Source: Chitinophagaceae bacterium
GTDB taxonomy: Bacteria; Bacteroidota; Bacteroidia; Chitinophagales; Chitinophagaceae
DNA: 57,725 nt
Direction: 5' to 3'
NCBI GenBank assembly: GCA_947380905.1
Contig: CANCSS010000011.1
Location: 1 to 57,725, forward strand
The position numbers and the translations under genes were made by a program. Under the pieces are notes generated by a model, which saw only the letters and a program-made list of their open reading frames with translations, did no database searches and was not told the origin of the DNA. How positions within the stretch are numbered: the first letter of the stretch is position 1; each line of letters opens with the position of its first letter. Shown here one piece after another: positions 16,465 to 26,656 of this stretch.

Positions 16465-17715
16465 ATGGCAAAAATTAGTCCCTTTGAAGCGGTGCGCCCG
16501 CAGCCTCAATTAGCAAAACAAGTTGCTAGTAAACCCTACGATGTATTAAATAGTGCAGAAGCAAAATTGGAAGCAGTAGGCAATACGTATTCTTTTTTAC
16601 ATATCACAAAAAGTGAAATTGGCTTGCCAGAAAACATCGATATCCATAGTGCAGAAGTATATGAATTGGCATTGAATAATTTAACTGCCTTTATGCAACG
16701 CGATGTGTTGTTTAAAGAATCTAAACCTTGTTATTATATTTATCAACTCATTATGGAGGGTCGTGCACAAACAGGACTGGTTTGTGTAAGCAGTATTGAC
16801 GACTATAACAATGGCATTATTAAAAAGCATGAATTTACCAGACCCGAAAAAGAATTAGATAGAATCAATCATATCAAGACAACTGGAGCACAAACAGGCA
16901 ATGTTTTTTTAGCTTATCGTCATCAAGCTGATGTAGATACGCTAATAGACAAGTGGAAAACAACCAAGAATCCAGTATATGATTTTACTGCCGAAGATGG
17001 CATACAACATACGGTTTGGGCAGTGAGTGATGAAGCTACCATGGATCAAATTACCCATTTGTTTGCAACGCAAGTGCCGTGCACTTATATAGCAGACGGG
17101 CATCATAGAGCAGCTTCTGCAGCAAAAGTAAAATTAAGTTTAAGTGAATCTGTTGCCAAGCCAGGAGATGAGGAAAAGAAAGTTTCAGATTATTTTTTAA
17201 CTACTTTATTTCCATCGAATCAATTGCAAATCATGGATTACAATCGGGTGGTCAAAGATTTACATGGACAAAGCGCTCAAGCTTTTATAGCCAATTTATC
17301 TAATGACTTTGATGTACTACCTCAAGACACTGCTTTTAAACCCAATGCACTGCATAGTTTTGGAATGTATTTAAATAAAAGATGGCATCAATTAATAGCC
17401 AAAGAAGGAAGTTTTACAACAGATCCCATTGGCGTATTAGATGTAACTATTTTGTCCAATAATATTTTAGCTAAACATTTAGGCATTCAAGATCAAAGAA
17501 CAGACAAGCGAATTGATTTTGTTGGAGGCATTCGCGGATTAGCGGAACTTGAAAAAAGAGTAGACAGCGGAGAAATGGCTGTTGCTTTTTCTTTGTACCC
17601 TGTAACGATAGACCAATTGTTTAATATTGCAGATGCAGGCGAAGTGATGCCGCCAAAAAGTACCTGGTTTGAGCCCAAATTAAGAGATGGGTTACTGACG
17701 CATTTGATCTATTAA
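16465..17715 (+). CDS. DUF1015 domain-containing protein
   Basis: Conserved cytoplasmic protein of the DUF1015 family, function unknown. Family landmarks are the N-terminal SPFEAVRPQPQLAKQVASKPYDVL, the central CTYIADGHHRAASA and a C-terminal FSLYPVTIDQLFNIADAGEVMPPKSTWFEPK, each recognisable in parts. At 416 residues the protein is complete. It follows serC closely, and this pairing is recurrent in Bacteroidota, hinting at a link with serine or phosphoserine metabolism. A terminator lies just after the stop. Confidence 0.9.
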   Translation: MAKISPFEAVRPQPQLAKQVASKPYDVLNSAEAKLEAVGNTYSFLHITKSEIGLPENIDIHSAEVYELALNNLTAFMQRDVLFKESKPCYYIYQLIMEGRAQTGLVCVSSIDDYNNGIIKKHEFTRPEKELDRINHIKTTGAQTGNVFLAYRHQADVDTLIDKWKTTKNPVYDFTAEDGIQHTVWAVSDEATMDQITHLFATQVPCTYIADGHHRAASAAKVKLSLSESVAKPGDEEKKVSDYFLTTLFPSNQLQIMDYNRVVKDLHGQSAQAFIANLSNDFDVLPQDTAFKPNALHSFGMYLNKRWHQLIAKEGSFTTDPIGVLDVTILSNNILAKHLGIQDQRTDKRIDFVGGIRGLAELEKRVDSGEMAVAFSLYPVTIDQLFNIADAGEVMPPKSTWFEPKLRDGLLTHLIY

Positions 17716-17731
17716 TTTTTATAAAATACTT

Positions 17732-17759
17732 AGCCCAGTCCCACAAGACTGGGCTTTTT
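17732..17759 (+). terminator. Rho-independent terminator after the DUF1015 gene
   Basis: AGCCCAGTC (17732-17740) pairs perfectly with GACTGGGCT (17747-17755), with a 6-nt loop and a T-run at 17755-17759. It ends the serC-DUF1015 unit, 16 bases after the stop codon. Confidence 0.88.
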
Positions 17760-17824
17760 AATGCCCCAATTTCTTTTTTTTCTGCACCTATTTTAGTAAT
17801 TTGTTACACAATATTGCTTGCTTT

Positions 17825-19609
17825 ATGGAATGTAAAAGACTCTTCGATTGTATCGAACATCAATTACAACATTTTCCTCAAGAGGATATGTTGGCTGCCA
17901 AAGAAAACGGACAATGGCGTAAATATTCCACAAAGGAAGTGGCACAAATAGCCAATGAGCTAAGTGCTGGCTTATTAAGTTTAGGATTGTCTGCGCATGA
18001 TTTTTCACCCGAAGGGAGTGATAAAATTGCCATCATTAGTTCTAATCGCCCAGAATGGATATTTGGCGATTTAGCAGCACAACAATTAGGACTTATTTGG
18101 GTGCCTGTATATCCAACAACCAATCCATTAGAACTCACTTTTATTTTAAATGATGCTTCCGTAAAATATATGTTTGCGAGTAGTAAAGATTTGTACGATA
18201 AGGTAATGTCTATAAAAAGTAAAGTAGCCTGTTTAAAAGAGGTGTATACTTTTGATCGAATTACAGGTGCAAAACATTGGTCTGAATTAAGAAACAACGA
18301 CGCAAATTTATTAGCACAAGTAGCGCAAATAAAAAAATCAGTACCTGCAAAACAAGTGGCCACTTTTATTTATACATCAGGCACCACGGGCACTCCTAAA
18401 GGTGTGATGTTAACGCATGAAAGTATTTACTATAATTTAATGATGGGAAAAAAATCTTTTCCATTTAATGATGCACCAGACCAAAAAGTATTAAGCTTCT
18501 TACCTTTGAATCATATTTTTGAAAAATTGGCTACTTACATTTATATGTTTAGTGGTATGAGCATTTATTATGCTGAAAGTTTAGATACCATTGGTGATAA
18601 CTTAAAAGAAATTTCACCCGATGGATTTTCAACAGTTCCAAGGTTACTAGAAAAAATGTTTGAAAAAATAATGTTGAAGGGAGAGGAGTTAACGGGTGTA
18701 AAAAGAAAATTATTTTTCTGGGCGGTAGCCTTGGGCGAAAAGTATGATAATTTAATACCAGGCTCCTGGTGGTACCGAACGCAATTAAAATTGGCCAATA
18801 AATTAATATTTGTAAAATGGCGTGAAGCAATAGGTAACAATGTAAAATTTATTGTCACTGGAGGTGCTGCTTGTCAAGTGAAATTATTGCGCATATTTAA
18901 TGCTGCACAAATACCTGTGTTTGAAGGCTATGGTCCCACCGAAAATAGTCCAATCATCAGTGTAAATCAACGCAATATAGGGGGCTCTAAATATGGAACA
19001 GTAGGGCCCGTAATCGAAGGTGTTGAATATAAATTGGAAGCAGATGGAGAAATTTGCGTAGCGGGACCTAGCGTGATGTTGGGTTATTACAAACGACCCG
19101 ATTTAACTGCCGAAACCATTATTGACGGCTGGTTGCATACTGGAGATATTGGCGAAGTAGTAGACGGTAAGTTTTTAAAAATTACAGATCGTAAAAAGGA
19201 ATTGTTTAAAACGAGTGGTGGTAAGTATGTGGCACCACAACCTATCGAAAACAAAATGAAAGAAAGTCCTTTTATTGAACAAATTATGTTGATTGGAGAC
19301 AACAAACGTTTTGTAAGCGCTTTAATTGTTCCTTCTTTTGCCAAGTTAAAAGAATGGACAAAACAACATGGCATAGAGTATGTAAGCAATGCTGAAATTA
19401 TTAAAAACACAATGGTAATAACCATGTTACAAGATACCGTGGATGAGTACAATAAATTGTTTAATCAAGTAGAACAAGTTAAAAAGTTTGCCTTAATACC
19501 ACGCGAGTGGAATATAGATAATGGTGAAATGACACCCAAGCTTAGCATCAAAAGAAAAGTTGTATTAGGTAATTTTGAAAAAGAGATTGATGCAATGTAT
19601 GCTCAATAA
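17825..19609 (+). CDS. Long-chain fatty acid--CoA ligase (AMP-binding)
   Basis: ANL-superfamily acyl-CoA synthetase, which activates fatty acids via an acyl-AMP to the CoA thioester. The P-loop YTSGTTGTPKG is near residues 183-193. GYGPTENSP, GWLHTGDIG and the C-terminal hinge and lysine region (KELFKTSGGKYVAPQPIE) follow in order. It resembles the FadD15/long-chain subgroup of about 600 residues. The ATG at 17825 gives 594 residues. A TTG at 17801 would add eight weakly supported residues and is not preferred. It could be membrane-associated at the inner leaflet. Confidence 0.93.
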   Translation: MECKRLFDCIEHQLQHFPQEDMLAAKENGQWRKYSTKEVAQIANELSAGLLSLGLSAHDFSPEGSDKIAIISSNRPEWIFGDLAAQQLGLIWVPVYPTTNPLELTFILNDASVKYMFASSKDLYDKVMSIKSKVACLKEVYTFDRITGAKHWSELRNNDANLLAQVAQIKKSVPAKQVATFIYTSGTTGTPKGVMLTHESIYYNLMMGKKSFPFNDAPDQKVLSFLPLNHIFEKLATYIYMFSGMSIYYAESLDTIGDNLKEISPDGFSTVPRLLEKMFEKIMLKGEELTGVKRKLFFWAVALGEKYDNLIPGSWWYRTQLKLANKLIFVKWREAIGNNVKFIVTGGAACQVKLLRIFNAAQIPVFEGYGPTENSPIISVNQRNIGGSKYGTVGPVIEGVEYKLEADGEICVAGPSVMLGYYKRPDLTAETIIDGWLHTGDIGEVVDGKFLKITDRKKELFKTSGGKYVAPQPIENKMKESPFIEQIMLIGDNKRFVSALIVPSFAKLKEWTKQHGIEYVSNAEIIKNTMVITMLQDTVDEYNKLFNQVEQVKKFALIPREWNIDNGEMTPKLSIKRKVVLGNFEKEIDAMYAQ

Positions 19610-19619
19610 AAAATAGTTC

Positions 19620-20486
19620 ATGAAAAATTGTGCTACAAAATTATTTGCATCTATTCTTTTATTATTTGTTTATCATCTACAAATACTTGCTCAAACTAAT
19701 ACAGCAGTAACCACCAATCCCTTTTTTAATTCAAAAGGAAAATTAATCATCATTGGTGGCGGCACGATCCCCGATTCCTTATTTACATTTTTCGCGAATT
19801 ATTGTGGGGGCAAGGATCAACCTATTGTGTATATCCCTACTGCCACTGAAGATGAGGAGTTCATTCAAAAAGGAGAACACTTGTTAAAATTCAGTACCAG
19901 AGGTTTTACCCATCTTTCGACAATTCATACCCGTAATAAAAAAATAGCAGACGATCCTAAAAATATCGAATTGATGCGCCATGCGAAGGGCTTGTATTTT
20001 GGCGGGGGCGACCAAGATTTAATTGCAGCTGCTTATGGGGGTACCAAATTATACGATGAATTTATTGCTTTATTAAACAGAGGTGGTGTGATTATGGGTA
20101 CATCGGCAGGCGCCACCATTATGGGTTCTTTATTGATTGGAGGTGATCCACGAAAAGATCTAACGCAGACCTATCATTTTAAACCAGCTTTTTCTTTTAT
20201 GAAAAATACCGCCATTGACCAACATGTATTGGCGCGCAATCGACAATTTGATTTAATACCTGTCATAGAACAGTATCCCAATACCTTAGGAGTGGGACTA
20301 GATGAATCAACCGCTATGATTGTAGAAGCAGGTAAATTTAAAATATGGGGCTTGTCTTATGCGATGATTTATGATCCGAAAGATTGGGTTGCACAAAAGA
20401 AAAAATGGGGACGTGTTCTAAAACCATTCAAGATGATGAGCTCGGGGCAAAGCTTTAATTTAGCTACCAGAAAAATAGAAAACTAA
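19620..20486 (+). CDS. Secreted cyanophycinase-like peptidase (S51 family)
   Basis: Serine exopeptidase family S51 (dipeptidase E/cyanophycinase). The nucleophile is S162 in GTSAGATIMG. The glycine-rich FGGGDQDL near 127-134 and the IDQHVLARNRQFDL segment match cyanophycinases, which release beta-Asp-Arg dipeptides. A signal peptide (residues 1-24, LAQ) indicates export, as in extracellular types. No cyanophycin synthetase is in the window, so it would act on environmental polymer or another isopeptide. Its stop is one base from the convergent gene at 20488. Confidence 0.88.
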   Translation: MKNCATKLFASILLLFVYHLQILAQTNTAVTTNPFFNSKGKLIIIGGGTIPDSLFTFFANYCGGKDQPIVYIPTATEDEEFIQKGEHLLKFSTRGFTHLSTIHTRNKKIADDPKNIELMRHAKGLYFGGGDQDLIAAAYGGTKLYDEFIALLNRGGVIMGTSAGATIMGSLLIGGDPRKDLTQTYHFKPAFSFMKNTAIDQHVLARNRQFDLIPVIEQYPNTLGVGLDESTAMIVEAGKFKIWGLSYAMIYDPKDWVAQKKKWGRVLKPFKMMSSGQSFNLATRKIEN

Positions 20487-20487
20487 A

Positions 20488-22053
20488 CTACTGCAATTCA
20501 AATTTTTCTCTAATAATAGTTTGTACCTCTTTCCCCTGAATTTTACTTTCCAACCAAGAAATAATATCTAGATACATAAAGGCACGGCTTTCTAATTTAT
20601 TATTAGCAAGGGGTTGCAGGGTTGCTAATAAATTGGCAAAGGATTTTTTAATGATTTCTTTATTGGCCTTTAAGCTATAGGCTTCACCTCCACTTTGAAT
20701 GGATTTCTTTAAAAAATTAAATAAGACTTCTTCAACCGTGCTTAAACTTTTCATCTTATACATAAAACGATATACCGACTTGGACAAATAATTGACTAGT
20801 TCCATATTGCCCAATTCATAATGTGCAATTAAATGTAGTAAACGAGCATAACATTGTAAATCGTCTCTTAAGTTAAGCTTCCAATGAATGATGCGATTTA
20901 AATAATCGATGGCTTTAGCGGGTTTCCCTGCACCAAAATACAAGCAAGCAATTTTATAATAAAACACAAGTACACGATGGCTGTCTAAGTAAAGTTCAAT
21001 TTCTTTCAACTTTGCTTCCATCGTGGGTATCATGGCCAATCCTTCGCTAAAGCTACCCTCTAAAAAATGCTTATTAATTTTAGCAATGTATAAGTAAATA
21101 AAACTTTGTATTAAATTATTTTTGTTGTTTAATACAATCGGAGTATTGCTGTAATTTTCTAAAATAGCAATCGTATCATTAAATTTTTGAAAATTTCTTA
21201 AATCAAAATGAGCGCTAATTAAATTGTGTAATCCTTTAATGTACAAAGCCGTCTCATTTGTTTTCATATTTTCTTCCTTCTCAAATAGGTCTACCCATTT
21301 TTGAGAATACCTATAATGTGATAAAAAATCTTGGGTAATAAATCCATACCAGCAATGACATTGGTAACGGTAAAGACGCTCATAAAACCCTTCGGATAAC
21401 TTTACTTGCTCTAAAATGGGATCTTGCATGAGTGCGTCTAATGCAAGCCTGTCCTCATTGTTACGTGCATGACCATGTTGAATGTACCATCCATACAATT
21501 GCAAGGAAAGATTGGATACTTTCGCAATATGTTCCAATCGAATATTGGCATCGTCAATTTCTTCGCTTAATTGTTTCGCACGATCCTGCATACTACGCGT
21601 AATGTGCAAGGATTCAATTTTCTTTTCTAAAAACAACACTTGTAATAAATACGTCACCTGGTTATTTTGTTTGGTAAGTGTTTTTATTTTTTCTAACAAA
21701 CGCAAACTTTGAATGTACAACCCTTTGTTGTATAAAATTTTGGCGTGGTCTAATTGCTCGTGAATTTGTAAATCAATGTTTTCGTTTTGCTTTACAATTC
21801 TTAAACTAGATAAAATTTGATCGTACAAATGGGCCTTTAAATTGGAGAGTTGTTGTTTTTGTATGGACTCGTTTTTGCGCAACAATTCCTCTTCATCGTA
21901 CTCCTTCATTTTGTCCAAGGCATCAAAAAGCTGAATGATTTTTAAATCGGCAGACGCAGAGTTGCGCTTCACATACAATTTAAAGTTGCGTTTCTCGGCC
22001 CTTTCCAGGGATTTGACTAAAATAAAGAGGACCTCGGTACTCAGGTTGGGCAT
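20488..22053 (-). CDS. Conserved protein of unknown function, all-helical
   Basis: A 521-residue protein that I do not assign to a named family. It has no signal peptide or membrane segment. The sequence is rich in Leu, Lys, Glu, Tyr and Asn, with regularly spaced helical pairs along its length (for example YNKGLYIQSLRLLEKIKTL and YYKIACLYFGAGKPAKAIDYL), resembling degenerate TPR-like solenoids. The N-terminus MPNLSTEVLFILVKSLERAEKR is familiar from Bacteroidota hypothetical proteins. It diverges from the leu operon and overlaps nothing, with a 1-base gap to the cyanophycinase. A cytoplasmic scaffold role is possible but unsupported. Confidence 0.8.
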   Translation of the reverse strand: MPNLSTEVLFILVKSLERAEKRNFKLYVKRNSASADLKIIQLFDALDKMKEYDEEELLRKNESIQKQQLSNLKAHLYDQILSSLRIVKQNENIDLQIHEQLDHAKILYNKGLYIQSLRLLEKIKTLTKQNNQVTYLLQVLFLEKKIESLHITRSMQDRAKQLSEEIDDANIRLEHIAKVSNLSLQLYGWYIQHGHARNNEDRLALDALMQDPILEQVKLSEGFYERLYRYQCHCWYGFITQDFLSHYRYSQKWVDLFEKEENMKTNETALYIKGLHNLISAHFDLRNFQKFNDTIAILENYSNTPIVLNNKNNLIQSFIYLYIAKINKHFLEGSFSEGLAMIPTMEAKLKEIELYLDSHRVLVFYYKIACLYFGAGKPAKAIDYLNRIIHWKLNLRDDLQCYARLLHLIAHYELGNMELVNYLSKSVYRFMYKMKSLSTVEEVLFNFLKKSIQSGGEAYSLKANKEIIKKSFANLLATLQPLANNKLESRAFMYLDIISWLESKIQGKEVQTIIREKFELQ

Positions 22054-22098
22054 CGTAGCTAGTTTAGGCTCAAGTTATTGAAAATCAATTATTTAATT

Positions 22099-22106
22099 CA
22101 AATCTA
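22099..22106 (-). promoter_or_regulatory. Possible -7 element for the 20488-22053 gene
   Basis: The minus strand reads TAGATTTG, matching TAnnTTTG, 45 bases before the ATG at 22053. No clear TTTG box lies about 20 bases upstream, so the call is tentative. Confidence 0.35.
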
Positions 22107-22141
22107 CCCCCATTACACAATGTAAAATAACTATAAAAAAA

Positions 22142-22173
22142 TGTGAATTACTTGTGAATAGTGGGTAAATTTG
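22142..22173 (+). promoter_or_regulatory. Putative promoter of the leu-ilv-thr operon
   Basis: TAAATTTG (22166-22173) matches the Bacteroidota TAnnTTTG -7 box exactly. A degenerate -33 box TGTG (22142-22145) lies 20 nt upstream. The predicted start near 22180 would give a leader of about 120 nt before leuA. Confidence 0.5.
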
Positions 22174-22183
22174 AGATCAAAAT

Positions 22184-22203
22184 GGGCCCAAAGCCCTTTT
22201 TTT
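22184..22203 (+). terminator. Short hairpin with T-run in the leuA leader
   Basis: GGGC (22184-22187) and GCCC (22193-22196) form a 4-bp stem followed by seven T residues (22197-22203). It is immediately downstream of the predicted leuA promoter, so it could be an attenuator. AAGCCC (22191-22196) can alternatively pair with GGGCTT (22248-22253) nearer leuA. The stem is short, so the call is cautious. Confidence 0.4.
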
Positions 22204-22298
22204 ATCTGTAAGTGCTTCAAAATCAATAAGATGATTGCTTTTTTGCAGGGCTTCAAAGGATAAAAAAGGCAGGGAAACTTTGTAAAATAAATGCTTTA

Positions 22299-23465
22299 AT
22301 GATGAGTAAGACTTTGAATGAAAAAGTGTTCATTTTTGACACTACTTTAAGAGACGGGGAACAAGTGCCAGGTTGCAAATTAAACGCCAAAGAAAAATTG
22401 GACTTGGCTTTGCATTTGGAAGCCTTGGGTGTTGATATTTTAGAAGCGGGTTTTCCAGTGTCCAGTCCCGGCGATTTTGAATCGGTGCATCAAATTGCAA
22501 AAACTTTAAAAAATACCGTGGTATGTGGATTGTCTCGTGCGGTAAAAAATGATATTGAAGTAGCAGCGGCTGCATTAAAACCAGCCAAACGTTTTAGAAT
22601 ACATACAGGTATCGGCACTTCCGATTTGCACATCAAATATAAATTCAATGCAACGCGTGAAGAAATTATTCAACGTGCTATTGATGCAGTGAAGTTGGCG
22701 CGCAATTTTACAGATGATGTAGAATTTTATGCAGAAGATGCAGGAAGAACTGACAATGAATTTTTAGCAAGAGTGATAGAGGCCGTAATAAAAGCAGGGG
22801 CTACCACTTTAAATATTCCAGATACCACAGGTTATTGTTTGCCTTATCAATACCAAGCCAAAATGGAATATTTAGTAAATCATGTACCTGGTATTGAAAA
22901 AACAATTTTATCCTGTCATTGTCACAACGATTTAGGATTGGCCACCGCCAATTCCATTGCAGGTGTGATGGGAGGAGCAAGACAAATAGAGTGTACCATT
23001 AACGGATTAGGAGAACGTGCAGGCAATACGGCTTTAGAAGAAGTGGTGATGGTATTGAATCAACACAAAGACTTAGGATATTATACCAACATCAATACTA
23101 AATTATTAAATCCAATCAGTCATGAGGTTTCTGAAATTATGAGAATGGCAGTGCAACCCAATAAGGCCATTGTGGGGGCCAATGCTTTCTCTCATTCCTC
23201 AGGCATTCATCAGGATGGATTTTTAAAAGAAGCACAAACTTATGAGATTATTAATCCTGCAGAAGTGGGTGCCGAAGACAGCAAGATTGTATTAACCGCG
23301 CGCAGTGGTCGTAGTGCTTTAGCGCATCGCTTACAAAAGTTAGGGTTTCAATACGACAGAAATGACATTGATATTTTATATCCCATTTTTGTGCAGGTAG
23401 CCGATCAAAAGAAAGAAGTGAAAGAAGAAGATTTGCAAAAAATGGCAGCGGATTATAAAAAATAA
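22299..23465 (+). CDS. leuA: 2-isopropylmalate synthase, short form
   Basis: Condenses acetyl-CoA with 2-oxoisovalerate, the committed step to leucine. The TIM-barrel catalytic domain is intact: [12 protein letters not shown] near residues 14-25, the metal-binding SCHCHNDLG motif, and [10 protein letters not shown]. At 388 residues it ends after the catalytic and linker region and lacks the C-terminal leucine-binding domain of full enzymes (about 510 residues). Feedback control may therefore be absent or different. Start is ATG 22299 or the adjacent ATG 22302. Homocitrate or citramalate synthase activity is an alternative, but the position before leuC, leuD and leuB makes leuA the best call. 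Confidence 0.93.
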   Translation: MMSKTLNEKVFIFDTTLRDGEQVPGCKLNAKEKLDLALHLEALGVDILEAGFPVSSPGDFESVHQIAKTLKNTVVCGLSRAVKNDIEVAAAALKPAKRFRIHTGIGTSDLHIKYKFNATREEIIQRAIDAVKLARNFTDDVEFYAEDAGRTDNEFLARVIEAVIKAGATTLNIPDTTGYCLPYQYQAKMEYLVNHVPGIEKTILSCHCHNDLGLATANSIAGVMGGARQIECTINGLGERAGNTALEEVVMVLNQHKDLGYYTNINTKLLNPISHEVSEIMRMAVQPNKAIVGANAFSHSSGIHQDGFLKEAQTYEIINPAEVGAEDSKIVLTARSGRSALAHRLQKLGFQYDRNDIDILYPIFVQVADQKKEVKEEDLQKMAADYKK

Positions 23466-23488
23466 GAAAGAAAAATTAACGGAAGGCA

Positions 23489-24892
23489 ATGGGAAAAACA
23501 ATATTTGATAAAATCTGGGACAAGCATGTAGTAAAGATCATCGAGGATGGTCCTTCGGTGGTATACATTGACAAACACTTAATACATGAGGTAACCAGCC
23601 CACAAGCATTTAGTGGAATTGAAAAAAGAGGCGCAAAATTATTTAGACCCGCGCAAATTGTAGCCACAGCCGATCACAATGTGCCAACGCTGCATCAGGA
23701 TTTACCTATCAAGGACGCCTTGTCAAAATTTCAAGTAGATACTTTAATTGACAATTGTAAAAAACATGGCGTTGAATTGTATGGTTTAGGACACAAGTAT
23801 CAAGGTATTGTACATGTAATAGGACCAGAATTGGGTATTACGCAACCAGGTATGACCATTGTATGTGGCGACAGTCACACTTCTACGCATGGTGCATTTG
23901 GTGCGATTGCTTTTGGTATTGGTACCAGTGAAGTAGAAATGGTATTTGCGGCGCAATGTATTATGCAAAGCAAACCTAAAGTAATGCGCATCAATATTGA
24001 TGGCACTTTAAAAAATGGTGTCGTATCTAAAGACATTATTTTATACATCATCGCACAAATTTCTGCAAGTGGTGCCACGGGTTATTTTGTAGAATATGCA
24101 GGTTCGGCCATACGTGCATTAAGTATGGAAGCGCGTATGACCATATGCAATATGAGTATTGAGATGGGAGCAAGAGGTGGTATGATTGCACCAGATCAAA
24201 CTACTTACGATTATATGCAAGGCAGAATGTTTGCACCAAAGGGGGCAGCCTGGGAACAAAAACTAGCAGCTTGGAAGGAATTGTATACCGATGCAGATGC
24301 CAAATTTGATTTGGAAATAAATATCAAAGCCGAAGCCATCGATCCAATGATCACTTATGGAACCAATCCAGGGATGGGTTTATCCATTCAAGGAAAACTA
24401 CCTACTATAGAAAGCTTTAGTGATGCTACTGAAAAACAAAATTACGAGAAAGCCTTAAAATACATGGGCTTAACTGCAGGGCAAACTTTAATAGGCATGC
24501 CCGTTCAAAATGTATTTATAGGTTCCTGTACCAATTCAAGAATTGAAGATTTTAGATTGGTGGCTTCTATTATAAAAGGAAAACAAAAACACCCTGGTAT
24601 TAAAACATTAATTGTACCAGGATCGCAAGAGGTAGCCAAACAAATAAAAGCAGAGGGCTTGGATAAAATATTTGAAGCAGCAGGCGTAGAAATAAGACAA
24701 GCAGGATGTAGTGCATGTTTAGGAATGAACGAAGATAAAATTCCTGCAGGAGAATATTGTATCAGCACCAGCAATAGAAATTTTGAAGGACGTCAAGGAG
24801 CAGGGGCAAGAACCTTATTGGCTAGTCCACTAACTGCTGCCGCCGCTTTGTTAACTGGAAAAATTACCGACATCAGAGAAATTTTAAATTAA
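23489..24892 (+). CDS. leuC: 3-isopropylmalate dehydratase large subunit
   Basis: Aconitase-family subunit that, with LeuD, isomerises 2- to 3-isopropylmalate. The [4Fe-4S] ligands are C347 in FIGSCTNSR and C407 and C410 in [19 protein letters not shown] is the substrate-binding segment. At 467 residues it is full length. It follows leuA by 23 bases and precedes leuD by 28. Confidence 0.98.
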   Translation: MGKTIFDKIWDKHVVKIIEDGPSVVYIDKHLIHEVTSPQAFSGIEKRGAKLFRPAQIVATADHNVPTLHQDLPIKDALSKFQVDTLIDNCKKHGVELYGLGHKYQGIVHVIGPELGITQPGMTIVCGDSHTSTHGAFGAIAFGIGTSEVEMVFAAQCIMQSKPKVMRINIDGTLKNGVVSKDIILYIIAQISASGATGYFVEYAGSAIRALSMEARMTICNMSIEMGARGGMIAPDQTTYDYMQGRMFAPKGAAWEQKLAAWKELYTDADAKFDLEINIKAEAIDPMITYGTNPGMGLSIQGKLPTIESFSDATEKQNYEKALKYMGLTAGQTLIGMPVQNVFIGSCTNSRIEDFRLVASIIKGKQKHPGIKTLIVPGSQEVAKQIKAEGLDKIFEAAGVEIRQAGCSACLGMNEDKIPAGEYCISTSNRNFEGRQGAGARTLLASPLTAAAALLTGKITDIREILN

Positions 24893-24920
24893 ACAATCAA
24901 GAAGCGAAAATAAATATAGC

Positions 24921-25508
24921 ATGCAATCCTTACAAAAAATAACAAGTAGATTTATTCCATTACGTATCGAAAACGTAGATACGGATCAAATCATACCTGC
25001 GCGTTTTTTAAAAGCCACCACCAAGGATGGTTTTGGAAAAAACTTATTTAGAGATTGGAGATATGAAAATGATGATGAAGCTAAACCTAAGGCCGATTTT
25101 GTTTTGAATCAAAAACAATATGCCGGAGAAATATTGGTTGCTGCAAAAAATTTCGGCTGCGGATCATCCAGAGAACATGCTGCATGGAGCATACAAGATT
25201 ATGGTTTTAAAGTAGTGGTATCTAGTTTTTTCGCAGACATCTTTAAGAACAATGCTTTAAACAATGGCGTATTGCCAGTTACAGTAACGGATGCATTCTT
25301 ACAACAAATATTTGCAGTAAGCCCCAACGATACTTTAACAGTAGATTTAGCAAAACAAACCATCACCATTGATGCAACAGGCGCTACCGAAAAATTTGAC
25401 ATCAATTCGTACAAAAAAACTTGCTTATTAAATGGATATGATGACATCGATTATTTATTAAGTATGAAAGAAGAAATAGAAGCCTACGAAAAAGTGAATC
25501 ATCAATAA
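24921..25508 (+). CDS. leuD: 3-isopropylmalate dehydratase small subunit
   Basis: Swivel-domain partner of LeuC. Motifs are [13 protein letters not shown] near residues 19-31 and the active-site loop [14 protein letters not shown]. At 195 residues it is of normal bacterial size. The gene lies directly between leuC and leuB, as expected for a co-translated complex. Confidence 0.98.
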   Translation: MQSLQKITSRFIPLRIENVDTDQIIPARFLKATTKDGFGKNLFRDWRYENDDEAKPKADFVLNQKQYAGEILVAAKNFGCGSSREHAAWSIQDYGFKVVVSSFFADIFKNNALNNGVLPVTVTDAFLQQIFAVSPNDTLTVDLAKQTITIDATGATEKFDINSYKKTCLLNGYDDIDYLLSMKEEIEAYEKVNHQ

Positions 25509-25530
25509 ACTAGTATTAATTAGAAGGGAT

Positions 25531-26646
25531 ATGAAAAAGAAAATAGCGGTGATATTAGGAGATGGCATTGGACCAGAAGTGACGGAGCAGTCCATGAAAG
25601 TATTAAATACCATTGCCAAACAATTCAAGCATGAATTTAGTTACGAGCATGCCATGATGGGCGCTTGTGCGATTGATGCAACGGGCAATCCTTTACCTGA
25701 TGAAACCATCAAAATATGTTTGGCAAGTGATGCTATTTTATTTGGTGCCATTGGAGATCCTAAATACGACAACGATCCTACTGCTAAAGTGCGACCAGAA
25801 CAAGGCTTGTTAAAATTGAGAAAAGAATTACAATTGTTTGCGAACATCCGACCTGTTACTACTTATGCTGCGCTGCAACATTTAACTCCACTCAAACCAA
25901 AATATTTAGAAAATGTAGATTTTGTTATTTATAGAGAATTGACAGGCGGTATTTATTTTGGTGCCAAAAGTTTAAGTGAAGATGGTACCGTGGCCAAAGA
26001 CGATTGTTCTTATTCCGTTGCGGAAATAGAACGCATTGCACATTTGGCATTTAAGCATGCACAAAAAAGAAGAAAAAAATTAACCTTGGTAGACAAGGCC
26101 AATGTATTAGAAACCTCTCGCTTGTGGAGAAAAGTAGTTCAAGCCATTGCTAAAGAATACAATGATGTAGCAGTAGATTATTTATTTGTAGACAATGCAG
26201 CCATGCAAATCATTTTAAATCCTGCTCAGTTTGATGTGGTGTTGACAGAAAATTTATTTGGAGACATTATCAGCGATGAAGCATCCGTATTAGCAGGTTC
26301 ATTGGGCTTATTGCCTTCTGCCTCTGTAGGAAATACGGTGGCCTTGTTTGAACCTATTCATGGTTCTTATCCGCAAGCCAAAGGGAAAGACATTGCCAAT
26401 CCGTTGGGATCTATTTTATCGTCTGCGATGTTATTGGATCATTTTGGTTTAACACAAGAAGCCAATTTGGTAAGAGATGCCGCTGCATGGTGTTTGAATA
26501 GTGGCTTTGTGACCAAGGACATCGATCCCATGAATAGTTATACCACTACCGCTATTGGCGATTTGATTTGTGAGTTTATCGAAAAACAAGTAACAGGAGA
26601 AGGGCATGTGCATCATGAAAGATTACACAAGTCAACCATCATCTAA
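25531..26646 (+). CDS. leuB: 3-isopropylmalate dehydrogenase
   Basis: NAD-dependent oxidative decarboxylase giving 2-oxoisocaproate precursor in leucine synthesis. It shows GDGIGPEV at residues 10-17, the substrate-binding arginine region, [14 protein letters not shown] with metal-binding aspartates, and the NAD-binding GSLGLLPSA and [18 protein letters not shown] motifs. At 371 residues it is slightly longer than usual (about 360) through a short His-containing tail. ilvD starts 10 bases after its stop. Confidence 0.97.
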   Translation: MKKKIAVILGDGIGPEVTEQSMKVLNTIAKQFKHEFSYEHAMMGACAIDATGNPLPDETIKICLASDAILFGAIGDPKYDNDPTAKVRPEQGLLKLRKELQLFANIRPVTTYAALQHLTPLKPKYLENVDFVIYRELTGGIYFGAKSLSEDGTVAKDDCSYSVAEIERIAHLAFKHAQKRRKKLTLVDKANVLETSRLWRKVVQAIAKEYNDVAVDYLFVDNAAMQIILNPAQFDVVLTENLFGDIISDEASVLAGSLGLLPSASVGNTVALFEPIHGSYPQAKGKDIANPLGSILSSAMLLDHFGLTQEANLVRDAAAWCLNSGFVTKDIDPMNSYTTTAIGDLICEFIEKQVTGEGHVHHERLHKSTII

Positions 26647-26656
26647 AAAGAAAAAA

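Noticed and set aside
17797..17803. TAATTTG as a -7 promoter box for the acyl-CoA ligase gene.
   Set aside because: Spacing is one base short of TAnnTTTG and no -33 box is clear.
17878..18363. 161-codon open frame antisense to the acyl-CoA ligase.
   Set aside because: It lies wholly inside a conserved gene and resembles no known protein.
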